Origin: Babylonia areolata
Lineage: Eukaryota; Mollusca; Gastropoda; Neogastropoda; Buccinidae
Length of the DNA: 64,000 nucleotides
Direction: 5' to 3'
NCBI RefSeq assembly: GCF_041734735.1
Contig: NC_134876.1
Location: 83,680,174-83,744,173, forward strand
The notes under the pieces are model-generated. The model worked only from the letters and a program-made list of their open reading frames with translations, was not told the origin of the DNA and searched no databases. This document shows positions 62,323-64,000 of this stretch, piece after piece; position 1 is the first letter of the stretch; the number at the start of each line of letters is the position of its first letter. The translations under genes were made by a program, and so were the position numbers.

Positions 62323-63220
62323 AATATTAAGAAATATTTTTTGACAGTGCAGATGTGCAGGCATTTTAGATGCAGCCTTGTGAAGTGTGAGTGTAGCCAG
62401 TGCCCAGCTGAGAAATAATGATAATAATGGTGATAATAATGATAATGGTAATGATAATATGATAATACAGATGATGATAACATTGGCATTTATAAAGTAC
62501 TAAATTTTGTTTGTGAATAAAAAAAAGAATAAAGTGTTGTGCACACATGCATGCATATGAAAACCTGAAAATGATGAATTAAAGTAACGAAAAAGAATGA
62601 AGCACTATACATACAAATCATGATTTTAACCAGATTTCATAGAAGAAAAAAAAAGGGGGGTCAGAAAGTTGTGTTGAAAGCTGTCAGATTCAATTTAAAA
62701 ATGCAAGTCTACATCTAAACCGTTTCTGGAACATGACGTTCTTAAAATGTTTTATATTATGAAAAATACTGTCTTCATTGTATTCTTCATTGGGGACATG
62801 AAATCTTATCCCAATGAAAGAATAATGGAATAAAAAGCATAGTGGCTGTGTGTGTGTAAGTGTTTGTGTGTGTGCCCATTTGTGAGTGTGAGCAAGTTGT
62901 TCTGATAAGTGTGCTTTGTGTGTGTGTGTGTGTGTGTTCAGGAATGTATACTCATGTCATTGCCAACTAGTCTGTATGTTGCTTCTGGACTAAATGTGGA
63001 AGTTTGCTTGATGCACATGGTTGCGGCAGTTGATGACTGTCCATCCCATGTCCCAGGCCATGCAGCAGATGGCCGCTCCGCCCCAGTCTGCCATGCTGCC
63101 AGACGAGGAGGACGTCCCTCCCCCTCCATCCCCTCCAGAGCCTCGGGAGATGCTGCCCTTGCACTGGAAAATGGCTAGGGATGCTGAGGGGCGGGTCTAC
63201 TATTACCACATTCATACCAG
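12626..63220 (+). CDS. SETD2: SETD2, histone-lysine N-methyltransferase (H3K36), 20 exons, 3' end outside window
   Basis: Trimethylates histone H3 lysine 36 in the nucleus during transcription elongation, with S-adenosylmethionine as donor. Coding exons: 12626-12657, 14994-15315, 16954-17101, 19811-31196, 33308-33427, 34103-34154, 34932-35014, 36143-36344, 37646-37743, 38328-38457, 41703-41837, 47093-47215, 51064-52371, 53258-53321, 54819-54851, 57624-57705, 58680-58909, 60481-60662, 62024-62134, 63057-63220. All phases join, giving 5,001 codons plus 2 nt. The start MDFYDPESPTE matches human DFYDPEHPT. Approximate residues: AWS 3960-4020, SET 4021-4146, post-SET 4149-4165, helical region 4192-4320, coiled coil 4782-4825, WW from 4980. 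The catalytic module is intact. Human SETD2 is 2,564 residues; the excess is N-terminal and disordered. The SRI domain must lie beyond 64000. Confidence 0.95.
12658..14993 (+). other. SETD2 intron 1
   Basis: 2,336 nt, GT-AG (GTATGT...TTGTAG). An A-rich run lies near 12709-12724. No other gene or recognisable element seen. Confidence 0.85.
14994..15315 (+). CDS. SETD2: SETD2 exon 2
   Basis: Encodes about 107 residues beginning DDVETPAPGATVKQAEQQ. The middle is proline-rich (runs of Pro with Ser, Ala and Leu), and a lysine run near the end (S-(K)9-HKEED) is a likely nuclear localisation signal. Acceptor TTACAATTGTAG, donor GTATGT. Human SETD2 likewise has a proline-rich N-terminal segment, but there is no close alignment here; phase and uninterrupted frame support the call. 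Confidence 0.88.
15316..16953 (+). other. SETD2 intron 2
   Basis: 1,638 nt, GT-AG. It has a short hairpin-like CCCCCCTTTAGAGGGGG near 15834-15850 and an AC-rich repeat at 16770-16810. Nothing else recognised. Confidence 0.85.
16954..17101 (+). CDS. SETD2: SETD2 exon 3
   Basis: Encodes VENPVPEVLPVEGGDPALLK through EPAKEASK and the first base of an Asp codon (about 49 residues). Rich in Pro, Glu and Ser, with no defined fold. Acceptor GCAACAG, donor GTAATA. Splicing to exon 4 restores GAT (Asp). Confidence 0.85.
17318..17401. repeat. (CA)n microsatellite
   Basis: CA repeats with a few TA and TC interruptions, the longest pure run near 17341-17376. Confidence 0.95.
18110..19775 (-). mobile_element. 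L1/Tx1-like LINE fragment, antisense in SETD2 intron 3
   Basis: On the - strand, 19760-19500 encodes the RT catalytic block (ILLYADDITVFLKD, then SGLLINRSKSEAMWLG and KILGTYFSNV). 19366-18383 encodes the post-RT region (CPFLWRKKNC, EYSKGGLNMVD, ...). 18379-18119 gives the tail with KLLFGENL and FDRELSLRK. This layout is that of L1/Tx1-type LINE proteins. The N-terminal RT motifs and the endonuclease are missing, so it is 5'-truncated. At least two frame changes separate the pieces. A 45-bp tandem duplication (19362-19443) lies between the first two. Confidence 0.8.
19362..19443. repeat. 45-bp tandem duplication
   Basis: ATCACACATATTTTAC...ATAGCTTAAATTACATC occurs at 19362 and again at 19407, with near-perfect agreement. 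Confidence 0.9.
19811..31196 (+). CDS. SETD2: SETD2 exon 4, giant disordered-region exon
   Basis: 11,386 nt, about 3,795 residues (168-3963). The frame stays open upstream to 19471, but that stretch is antisense LINE in intron 3; the TTTCTTTCAG acceptor and phase place the exon start at 19811. Content in order: Lys/Ser/Glu-rich start with KISF (20002); arginine/serine block (21010-21370); seven 45-bp units (22636-22926); acidic SDMD motifs (23865, 23941); acidic-serine clusters (25435-25800); a Ser/Thr/Pro-rich stretch (27400-28480); Arg/Glu helix (28800-29055); second RS block (29060-29640); Pro/His/Gln-rich region (29990-30460); Lys/Glu-rich tail; then FEVITENIHLTER, matching FDLIEENVYLTER at the start of the human AWS region. 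Donor GTATGT. RS content suggests contact with splicing factors, which is inference. Confidence 0.95.
21010..21370 (+). repeat. Arginine/serine-rich coding block 1
   Basis: About 120 residues of RS, SR, RD and RRRS dipeptides (e.g. RSDSRDRRHRRRSRSDSRD), like the RS domains of SR splicing proteins. Human SETD2 has a shorter block of the same kind. Confidence 0.85.
22636..22926 (+). repeat. In-frame 45-bp coding repeat (15 residues)
   Basis: Units start at 22636, 22681, 22726, 22771, 22816, 22861 and 22906 (the last partial), with consensus DRSDSRDKETRSRKK. The units at 22771 and 22816 are almost identical in DNA, showing recent exchange or duplication. They cover residues of about 1110-1206. 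Confidence 0.95.
24991..25146 (+). repeat. 78-bp in-frame coding duplication
   Basis: Two 26-residue units: VSKEDSLKTDRPVGEALLKS from 25000 and VSKEGSLETDQPVYEAPLKS from 25078. The copies are diverged but clear in both DNA and protein. Confidence 0.85.
25435..25800 (+). repeat. Three acidic-serine clusters
   Basis: Imperfect repeats of the pattern E(V/I)KH..K followed by SSSSEEE..S.S.SDSE (e.g. SSSSEEETSSDSGSDSED). These are typical casein kinase 2-type acidic serine tracts alternating with basic segments. Confidence 0.8.
28800..29055 (+). repeat. Arg/Glu-rich segment, likely single alpha-helix, with 81-bp duplication
   Basis: Alternating RE dipeptides with EVERLLERDRREKER at 28885 and EVERLLERERRERER at 28966, an 81-bp (27-residue) repeat. 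The E/R spacing suits a stable single alpha-helix, about 80 residues long. Confidence 0.8.
29060..29640 (+). repeat. Arginine/serine-rich coding block 2
   Basis: Repeats of RSRSxSPD, RSPERR and SPDR (e.g. SRSPDRSRHRSPERRKSPDR). Many SP dipeptides in basic context are candidate sites for cyclin-dependent or SR-protein kinases. Confidence 0.8.
29990..30460 (+). repeat. Pro/His/Gln-rich coding segment
   Basis: Runs such as PQHLPHHLQQPPQQLSHPPP followed by Gly/Pro/Tyr-rich sequence. It is the compositional counterpart of the low-charge regions found in SETD2 proteins and is likely disordered. Confidence 0.8.
31224..31366 (+). repeat. ATA/ATG-type simple repeat joined to a dispersed-repeat motif
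   Basis: TAATAA/TGATGA units (31224-31316) run into AGCTTATTTGGTG and GCTCAAAGTGCTTTGCA. The latter resembles a widespread marine-invertebrate repeat ending (GCGCTTTATAGCGC...CTCAAAGCGCTTT). Similar pairings occur at 52800-52880 and 62405-62510. Confidence 0.5.
33230..33264. repeat. (GT)n microsatellite near exon 5 acceptor
   Basis: About 17 GT units, 44 nt before the exon 5 acceptor. Confidence 0.97.
33308..33427 (+). CDS. SETD2: SETD2 exon 5 (AWS domain, first part)
   Basis: Encodes KKSKSMKRMICDCTTSKSDR, then ARGIPACGDDCLNRMLMIE and two bases of a Cys codon. It aligns with human KKNKSHRDIKRMQCECTPLS...ACGEDCLNRLLMIEC, keeping the cysteines that bind zinc in the AWS (associated with SET) domain: CDC and CGDDC here. 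Acceptor TTCTCAG, donor GTAAGG. Confidence 0.96.
33428..34102 (+). other. SETD2 intron 5
   Basis: 675 nt, GT-AG (GTAAGG...CATTGCAG). No recognisable element. Confidence 0.85.
34103..34154 (+). CDS. SETD2: SETD2 exon 6 (AWS domain, end), GC donor
   Basis: 52 nt encoding CGSRCPCMDYCSNKRFQK, aligned with human CSSRCPNGDYCSNRRFQR. It carries the last AWS cysteines. The exon must end at 34154 for KRFQK to join KQYAK of exon 7, and the intron then begins GCAAGT: a GC-AG intron. The nearby GT at 34159 would shift the frame. Confidence 0.93.
34155..34931 (+). other. SETD2 intron 6 (GC-AG)
   Basis: 777 nt. It starts GCAAGT and ends CTTCTTCACAG. GC-AG introns are a small minority of U2-type introns. 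No mobile element recognised inside. Confidence 0.85.
34932..35014 (+). CDS. SETD2: SETD2 exon 7 (SET domain, start)
   Basis: Encodes KQYAKTEPFNCGPGKGWGLR followed by ATEDMLSL. GKGWGLR is the SET-I GxG motif that contacts S-adenosylmethionine (human KKGWGLRAAKDLPSN). Human VEVILTE is replaced by EPFNCGP here. Donor GTAAGT; the last Leu codon is split with exon 8. Confidence 0.94.
35015..36142 (+). other. SETD2 intron 7
   Basis: 1,128 nt, GT-AG. The acceptor TTGTGATCTCAG is weak in pyrimidines, but the exon match is unambiguous. Nothing recognised inside. Confidence 0.85.
36143..36344 (+). CDS. SETD2: SETD2 exon 8 (SET domain core)
   Basis: Encodes GTFVMEYVGELLDFKEFVRR, then SRQYAKRGMHHHYFMALNAD, ELIDATLKGSNSRFLNHSCD and PNCETQK. 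It holds the SET motifs YVGE, YFMAL, IDAT and SRFLNHSCDPN, where Arg of SRF and the NHSC block shape the cofactor and lysine pockets. Human has EYCGEV, here EYVGEL as in NSD and ASH1 relatives. Donor GTAATG. Confidence 0.97.
36345..37645 (+). other. SETD2 intron 8, hosting a LINE fragment
   Basis: 1,301 nt, GT-AG (GTAATG...GATATTTAG). Most of it is the antisense CR1-like fragment at 36480-37490, with a poly(A) run at about 37494-37507 just beyond its upstream edge. Confidence 0.88.
36480..37490 (-). mobile_element. CR1-like LINE reverse-transcriptase fragment, antisense in intron 8
   Basis: The - strand encodes FQSAYRTDHSTATTLLHILN, then LLDLSAAFDTIDHSIILSSL, LNWFKSYLTDRFQSVIVDRV and IEHGVPQGSV. 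A shifted block follows in place of the usual YADDTQL, then LNKLQLNVEKTEAMIIGT and LDYCNFLLSGL. These are RT motifs of CR1/L2/Rex-type LINEs. It lacks the endonuclease and both ends. At least two frame changes occur, so it is dead. Confidence 0.87.
37646..37743 (+). CDS. SETD2: SETD2 exon 9 (SET domain, end)
   Basis: Encodes WTVNGELRVGFFTKKPINTG and DELTFDYQFEFYG. ELTFDYQF holds the catalytic-site tyrosine (FDY), and the Gln after it is also found in human SETD2 (ELTFDYQFQRYG). Acceptor TATTTAG, donor GTAAGT. Confidence 0.97.
37744..38327 (+). other. SETD2 intron 9
   Basis: 584 nt, GT-AG (GTAAGT...TTTTTCAG). No element recognised. Confidence 0.85.
38328..38457 (+). CDS. SETD2: SETD2 exon 10 (post-SET domain)
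   Basis: Encodes EPQKCYCGADNCRGFIGGQ then NMPVVKKKKDKTVERRKVF and EDEM. CYCGADNC is the post-SET CxC...C zinc motif, which completes the active site with NHSC of the SET domain (human KCFCGSANCRGYLGG). The lysine-rich tail matches the basic stretch after post-SET in human. Donor GTGAGT. Confidence 0.96.
38458..41702 (+). other. SETD2 intron 10, hosting a LINE fragment
   Basis: 3,245 nt, GT-AG. It has a GT-rich repeat at about 38631-38656 and the antisense LINE fragment at 38690-39250. From 39250 to 41690 I recognise nothing; the stretch 40300-41660 has slightly higher GC and may include an old repeat. Confidence 0.8.
38690..39250 (-). mobile_element. LINE 3' coding fragment, antisense in intron 10
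   Basis: The - strand gives YFGSVVSKDGGTDEDIKSRI, NKARHAFNTLRPIWRS, LLYGSETWRVTKTSTHKLQT, CLRNILNIRWPEVVSNEELW and WNPQGKRKVGRPKQTWRRS. This is the post-catalytic region of APE-type LINE proteins, whose ends commonly carry GKRKxGRPKxTWRR. Only this 3' part is present (5'-truncated), and it is a different family from the element at 4925-8640. Confidence 0.82.
41703..41837 (+). CDS. SETD2: SETD2 exon 11
   Basis: Encodes LDEDMHYVTSWKDGMKNKGQ, VLELCRLMVRAEKAEHRMTL and LKIMQ, aligned with human KNQVLSLSRLMVRIETLEQKL. It begins the helical region C-terminal to the SET domain that is typical of SETD2. Acceptor GATTTGTTTCAG, donor GTTTGT. Confidence 0.95.
44185..44938. repeat. Segment bounded by a 20-bp perfect inverted repeat
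   Basis: CAAAATAGAATTTCTCAGCC at 44185-44204 occurs as its exact reverse complement at 44919-44938. The 714 nt between show no coding potential. It may be a non-autonomous DNA element (MITE) whose exact ends I cannot fix, or a large foldback. No clear target-site duplication is seen. Confidence 0.5.
46408..46436. repeat. (CA)n microsatellite
   Basis: About 14 CA units. Confidence 0.96.
46891..46957. repeat. C-rich tract, possible G-quadruplex on - strand
   Basis: Runs of 4-10 C separated by A, T or G. The complementary strand, which is the SETD2 template strand, has at least four G runs close enough to form a quadruplex. Confidence 0.7.
47093..47215 (+). CDS. SETD2: SETD2 exon 12
   Basis: Encodes ETTEINCLRLFLGYQGLSLL then WSWMVDIDMGDIEEEHTLKTT, aligned with human SQSCLKSFLERHGLSLLWIW and MAELGDGRESNQKLQ. 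The GLSLLW.WM core is strongly conserved. Acceptor ATGTTCACAG, donor GTATGT. Confidence 0.95.
47546..47632. repeat. piggyBac left end (TTAA, terminal and subterminal inverted repeats)
   Basis: TTAA plus CTCTTTCATTCC at the tip, then ATACCCTTCATTCCTGG. The intervening sequence has further CATTCC/GTTCCTAG-type motifs, which may be transposase-binding repeats. Confidence 0.88.
48175..50004 (-). pseudogene. piggyBac transposase, lightly broken
   Basis: An acidic N-terminal piece (50004-49735, starting MNTRTRKMEGVENSDSDQ, ending ...FEWVSGN) precedes the main DDE-type domain (49751-48432, 439 residues). The catalytic aspartates are in TVDEAMVPFKGR (D169 of that frame), FTDNFYTSP (D249) and GVDRLDQ (D363). 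A Cys-rich tail (48360-48175) with TCVVC and CAVYLCSNQRDCFKVYHTRV follows, as in piggyBac C-terminal zinc domains. A frameshift near 49740 separates N-terminus and core. In-frame TGA codons fall between core and tail, at the HPG end of the core and before KGEKC. All three catalytic residues survive, so decay is recent or mild. It resembles PGBD4-type transposases. Confidence 0.9.
50260..50323. repeat. piggyBac right end
   Basis: CCAGGAATGAAGGGTAT (50260-50276) and GGAATGAAAGAGTTAA (50308-50323), the mirror of the left end. Confidence 0.88.
50892..50976. repeat. (AT)n-(GT)n compound microsatellite
   Basis: About 31 AT units (50892-50953) followed by about 10 GT units, close to the exon 13 acceptor. 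Confidence 0.96.
51064..52371 (+). CDS. SETD2: SETD2 exon 13
   Basis: 1,308 nt, 436 residues (4278-4713). The start ILEVLKMLPITNRTILKESK and IMQIVEKWASVPQ matches human TLEHLPIPTKNMLEESKVLP and IIQRWSQ, closing the helical region. A long acidic disordered block follows, rich in Ser, Asp, Glu and Ala. It contains KKRVTFADEA at about 51295 (an RVxF-type motif) and a basic patch TRHRASRRPS...KTKKRGGR (about 51800-51865). The end EISSLAAGLLSGWSELK matches human DISDLATKLLDSWKDLK. Acceptor TGCCTGTTCAG, donor GTTAGT. Confidence 0.95.
52372..53257 (+). other. SETD2 intron 13
   Basis: 886 nt, GT-AG. It contains an ATG/ATA-type simple repeat at 52805-52848 followed by AGCGCCCTTTCCCTCTTAGAG, a pairing also seen at 31224 and 62405. 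Nothing else recognised. Confidence 0.83.
53258..53321 (+). CDS. SETD2: SETD2 exon 14
   Basis: Encodes ELYKIPKKQRAEERKRTERE and LG, aligned with human EVYRIPKKSQTEKENTTTER. A basic linker, likely nuclear targeting. Acceptor TGTGTGCAG, donor GTGAGT. Confidence 0.93.
54160..54266 (+). mobile_element. Possible SINE 3' end with (AAAC)n tail
   Basis: GTCCTGTTATGGCCCTGTGC, AGTCAGCTGGACTAGAAGC and AACAAAAACAAACAAAC resemble the tail of common molluscan tRNA-derived SINEs (GGCCCT..GCGGT..GCTGG....AAACAAAC). There is no second copy in the window. Treat as tentative. Confidence 0.3.
54673..54795. repeat. 48-bp tandem repeat before exon 15
   Basis: Units at 54673-54720 and 54721-54768, plus a partial third, with core GTTTCTTA(T/C)AAAGCTAG(G/A)GTAACT. 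The last partial unit merges into the exon 15 acceptor region. Confidence 0.88.
54819..54851 (+). CDS. SETD2: SETD2 exon 15 (33-nt microexon)
   Basis: Encodes SADVKQPEKK within split codons at both ends (phase 1 to phase 1), so including or skipping it keeps the frame. Acceptor TTTTTCATACCAG, donor GTACAT. There is no human sequence match to prove it; support is the phase, the splice sites and the open frame. It may be alternatively used. Confidence 0.62.
55862..55898. repeat. (GT)n microsatellite
   Basis: About 18 GT units. Confidence 0.96.
56408..56437. repeat. (GT)n microsatellite
   Basis: About 14 GT units. A shorter one lies at 56204-56227. Confidence 0.95.
57229..57378 (-). mobile_element. 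SINE 3' fragment, antisense in intron 15
   Basis: Matches 1268-1435 of the SINE at 1263-1669 at roughly nine of ten positions, including the ATACAA-type tail and the AATTTCACACAGAGAAATC core. The tRNA-like head is missing (5'-truncated), and the sequence runs on into a CA/CG microsatellite. Confidence 0.85.
57404..57485. repeat. Compound GT/GC/CA microsatellite
   Basis: GT units, then GCGCGC, then CA units with small interruptions. The arrangement is near-palindromic and could fold back. Confidence 0.94.
57624..57705 (+). CDS. SETD2: SETD2 exon 16
   Basis: Encodes EPDPYAKWKRKKVEKPRKKE and VDEEELK plus two bases. Highly basic, with bipartite nuclear-localisation character (KWKRKK...KPRKK). 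It corresponds to the Lys/Arg-rich linker before the human STEERRKLF segment. Acceptor TATGTTGTACAG, donor GTAAGT. Confidence 0.88.
57706..58679 (+). other. SETD2 intron 16 with repeated acceptor-like units
   Basis: 974 nt, GT-AG. In the last 250 nt three imperfect repeats carry an acceptor-like site: CCATTACAG at 58451, CCATTGCAG at 58514 and ACAATGCAG at 58596, each followed by a C/T and purine-rich stretch. The true acceptor, CCCATTTTGCAG, ends at 58679. Confidence 0.8.
58680..58909 (+). CDS. SETD2: SETD2 exon 17 (coiled coil)
   Basis: Encodes RSQAAAGPKMSKEERRQLFE, AQVKAEDELNAERQRQQEAL, LQQQQAATALFFQQNPALAA and ALGIDPALLMAQGQ. SKEERRQLFEAQV aligns with human STEERRKLFEQEV. The segment is a Gln/Glu-rich coiled coil turning into an Ala/Leu-rich low-charge region. 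Donor GTGGGG at 58910, chosen because the split Ala codon then fits exon 18. Confidence 0.93.
59117..59230 (-). mobile_element. Old SINE remnant
   Basis: CTTCTGTCACAACAGAT then TACTGAAAGTCTGACTTGCT and TCTCTTGGAGAGGA parallel the core of the SINE at 1263-1669, with many changes. A sister remnant lies at 59533-59610. Confidence 0.45.
59533..59610 (-). mobile_element. Old SINE remnant
   Basis: CTTCTGTCACAGCAGATTTC and TGTGTGTACTGAAATTCAGT are close to the SINE core in 1280-1330. Diverged, no head or tail. Confidence 0.45.
60100..60470. repeat. 53-bp minisatellite abutting exon 18
   Basis: About seven tandem units, beginning near 60106, 60157, 60210, 60267, 60320, 60376 and 60429, with core GGATAAACCAGAACAGGGGA followed by ATCAACTGATGCCTGTGTGG. 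Units differ at a few sites and by small insertions. The array ends about 10 nt before the exon 18 acceptor. Confidence 0.93.
60481..60662 (+). CDS. SETD2: SETD2 exon 18
   Basis: Encodes AVLDASLQQFSSILSPEQLQ, ALMLATQAAGGDIALAAQQL, MNQPGLFPPTHPPPQDPYQQ. The first half is predicted helical (Leu/Ala-rich) and the end Pro-rich. No human counterpart is recognisable, but it lies in the low-charge region. Acceptor TGTGTTGCAG, donor GTGAGG. GC content is clearly higher than in the flanking introns. Confidence 0.9.
61586..61627. repeat. (CA)n microsatellite
   Basis: About 21 CA units. Confidence 0.97.
61800..61839. repeat. (GT)n microsatellite
   Basis: About 20 GT units. Confidence 0.97.
62024..62134 (+). 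CDS. SETD2: SETD2 exon 19 (polyglutamine)
   Basis: Encodes QMQGVFPGPSGSQPYQDPAL, LQ(10 Gln)LAMQQL. The glutamine run is coded by mixed CAA and CAG. The acceptor is TTTGTTCAGCAG, a NAGNAG tandem site: use of the second AG at 62026 would drop one Gln. Donor GTGAGT. Confidence 0.9.
62135..63056 (+). other. SETD2 intron 19
   Basis: 922 nt, GT-AG. It has (AT)n-(GT)n at 62274-62322, an ATA/ATG-type simple repeat at 62405-62480 leading to GGCATTTATAAAGTACTAAA, and a (GT)n tract at 62916-62938. Nothing else recognised. Confidence 0.84.
62274..62322. repeat. (AT)n-(GT)n microsatellite
   Basis: A short AT run, then about 17 GT units. Confidence 0.95.
63057..63220 (+). CDS. SETD2: SETD2 exon 20 (WW domain, first half)
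   Basis: Encodes AMQQMAAPPQSAMLPDEEDV, PPPPSPPEPREMLPLHWKMA, RDAEGRVYYYHIHT and two bases of an Arg codon. LPLHWKMARDAEGRVYYYHI matches human LPPNWKTARDPEGKIYYYHV at the start of the WW domain. The second Trp (human QTQWDPP) must be in the next exon, outside the window. Acceptor CATGTCCCAG, donor GTACAC. Confidence 0.96.
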
Positions 63221-64000
63221 GTACACTTCCAGAGAACATAATAATGTCTGTGTATGTGAATGTCAGTAGCGCTTAATTATTATTTTTTTTATTGTGCATG
63301 TGTGTATATGTTTTGGAATGCATGTGAGTCTTCAGCAATGCCACCAGCCACTATTTTTATCAGCAGTATGTTGTTTTTTTCCCAATTTTCATGTTTTTGT
63401 GCACAATGTGTATAAACAGCATGTTTATTTGTCCTTACCACTATTGCCGAGTATTGGACATAGATGAATGGCGTTGAAGATTCTGTAACATTTTAACACC
63501 TGCCTGACAAAAAGGTTGATGGTACACAATGTCATCATGAAAAAATCAAGATCCTAGTTTCATGTGGGTTCAGCTGTGTCACAAGGTTTGGGAGAGGGTT
63601 AGAAGTAGGGCTGGTGAAGAGGGATATTTTTGACTTCACTAAAATCGACCACTTGTACTAACTGTGCGAACCTCCAATCTACTTGCATTGATGAATTTAT
63701 CCCAGTAAGATTGTGTACAGTTCAGGTTGGAGAAAATCAGAATCTTGATTTAGTTGTGTTCTTTTGACCTGCTCACCCCAAATGACATAAATGATGCAAT
63801 GCTGCGTCATGTTATCGGTAAAATCAGTATTGAGGTTTGATTTTGTGTAAAATGAAAGTTCAGGCTGGGGAACCCTCAGCAGAACCGCTATTTTCAGTGG
63901 AAGAGCAGTTTATTTCAGAGGGAAAAAAATTCCCCCCCCCCCCCCCACACACCCCATCTCCTGCAAACTTCACTTTCATAATTTGCTGAGAGTTGTATGG
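63221..64000 (+). other. SETD2 intron 20 (runs out of window)
   Basis: Begins GTACAC. No coding sequence for the rest of the WW or SRI domains appears before 64000. A run of 15 C lies at 63932-63946. Confidence 0.8.

Noticed and set aside
1-64000. Retroviral, LTR or other capsid-bearing element; tRNA or rRNA gene; multi-gene defence-type cluster
   Set aside because: None of the reverse transcriptases is flanked by LTRs or accompanied by gag-, protease- or integrase-like sequence, and all read as non-LTR types. The tRNA-like sequence at about 1570-1667 is a SINE head. Apart from SETD2, only transposon genes are present.

Overview
The window is animal genomic DNA: large introns with GT-AG borders, dense (CA)n/(GT)n microsatellites, tRNA-derived SINEs and several LINE families. 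The SINE and LINE types look like those of gastropod molluscs, and a marine caenogastropod is my best guess. That placement rests on recalled repeat families and is inference.

One host gene dominates. A SETD2 orthologue (histone H3 lysine-36 methyltransferase) runs on the + strand from an ATG at 12626 and leaves the window inside its WW domain at 63220. I placed 20 coding exons whose phases all agree. They give 15,005 nt, or 5,001 complete codons, before the window ends. Human SETD2 has 2,564 residues in total. The extra length lies mainly in exon 4, which is 11,386 nt and encodes a low-complexity region of arginine/serine, acidic-serine, Arg/Glu-helix and Pro/Gln segments. After it come, in order, the AWS, SET and post-SET domains (exons 4-10), the SETD2-type helical region (exons 11-13), a second acidic disordered block (exon 13), a basic and coiled-coil linker (exons 14-17), an Ala/Gln/Pro-rich region (exons 17-20) and the first half of the WW domain (exon 20). 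The rest of the WW domain and the SRI domain that binds RNA polymerase II are not in the window.

Upstream (1-12340) there is no host gene I can support. This part holds a mosaic of LINE fragments with a SINE in it (1-2215), a dispersed repeat (4076-4262), a nearly full-length but broken APE-type LINE on the - strand (about 4925-8640), microsatellites, and a second SINE (11197-11370).

The SETD2 introns carry further mobile DNA: an L1/Tx1-like LINE fragment in intron 3, a CR1-like fragment in intron 8, another LINE 3' fragment in intron 10, a piggyBac element with TTAA ends in intron 12, and a SINE fragment in intron 15. All five lie antisense to SETD2. Tandem repeats sit directly before the acceptors of exons 15, 17 and 18. 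I found no retroviral or LTR element, no RNA gene and no bacterial-type gene cluster.

The observations most worth following are the unusually long N-terminal region of SETD2, three RVxF-type candidate phosphatase docking motifs in it and in exon 13, a GC-AG intron inside the catalytic module, and the well-preserved piggyBac termini.
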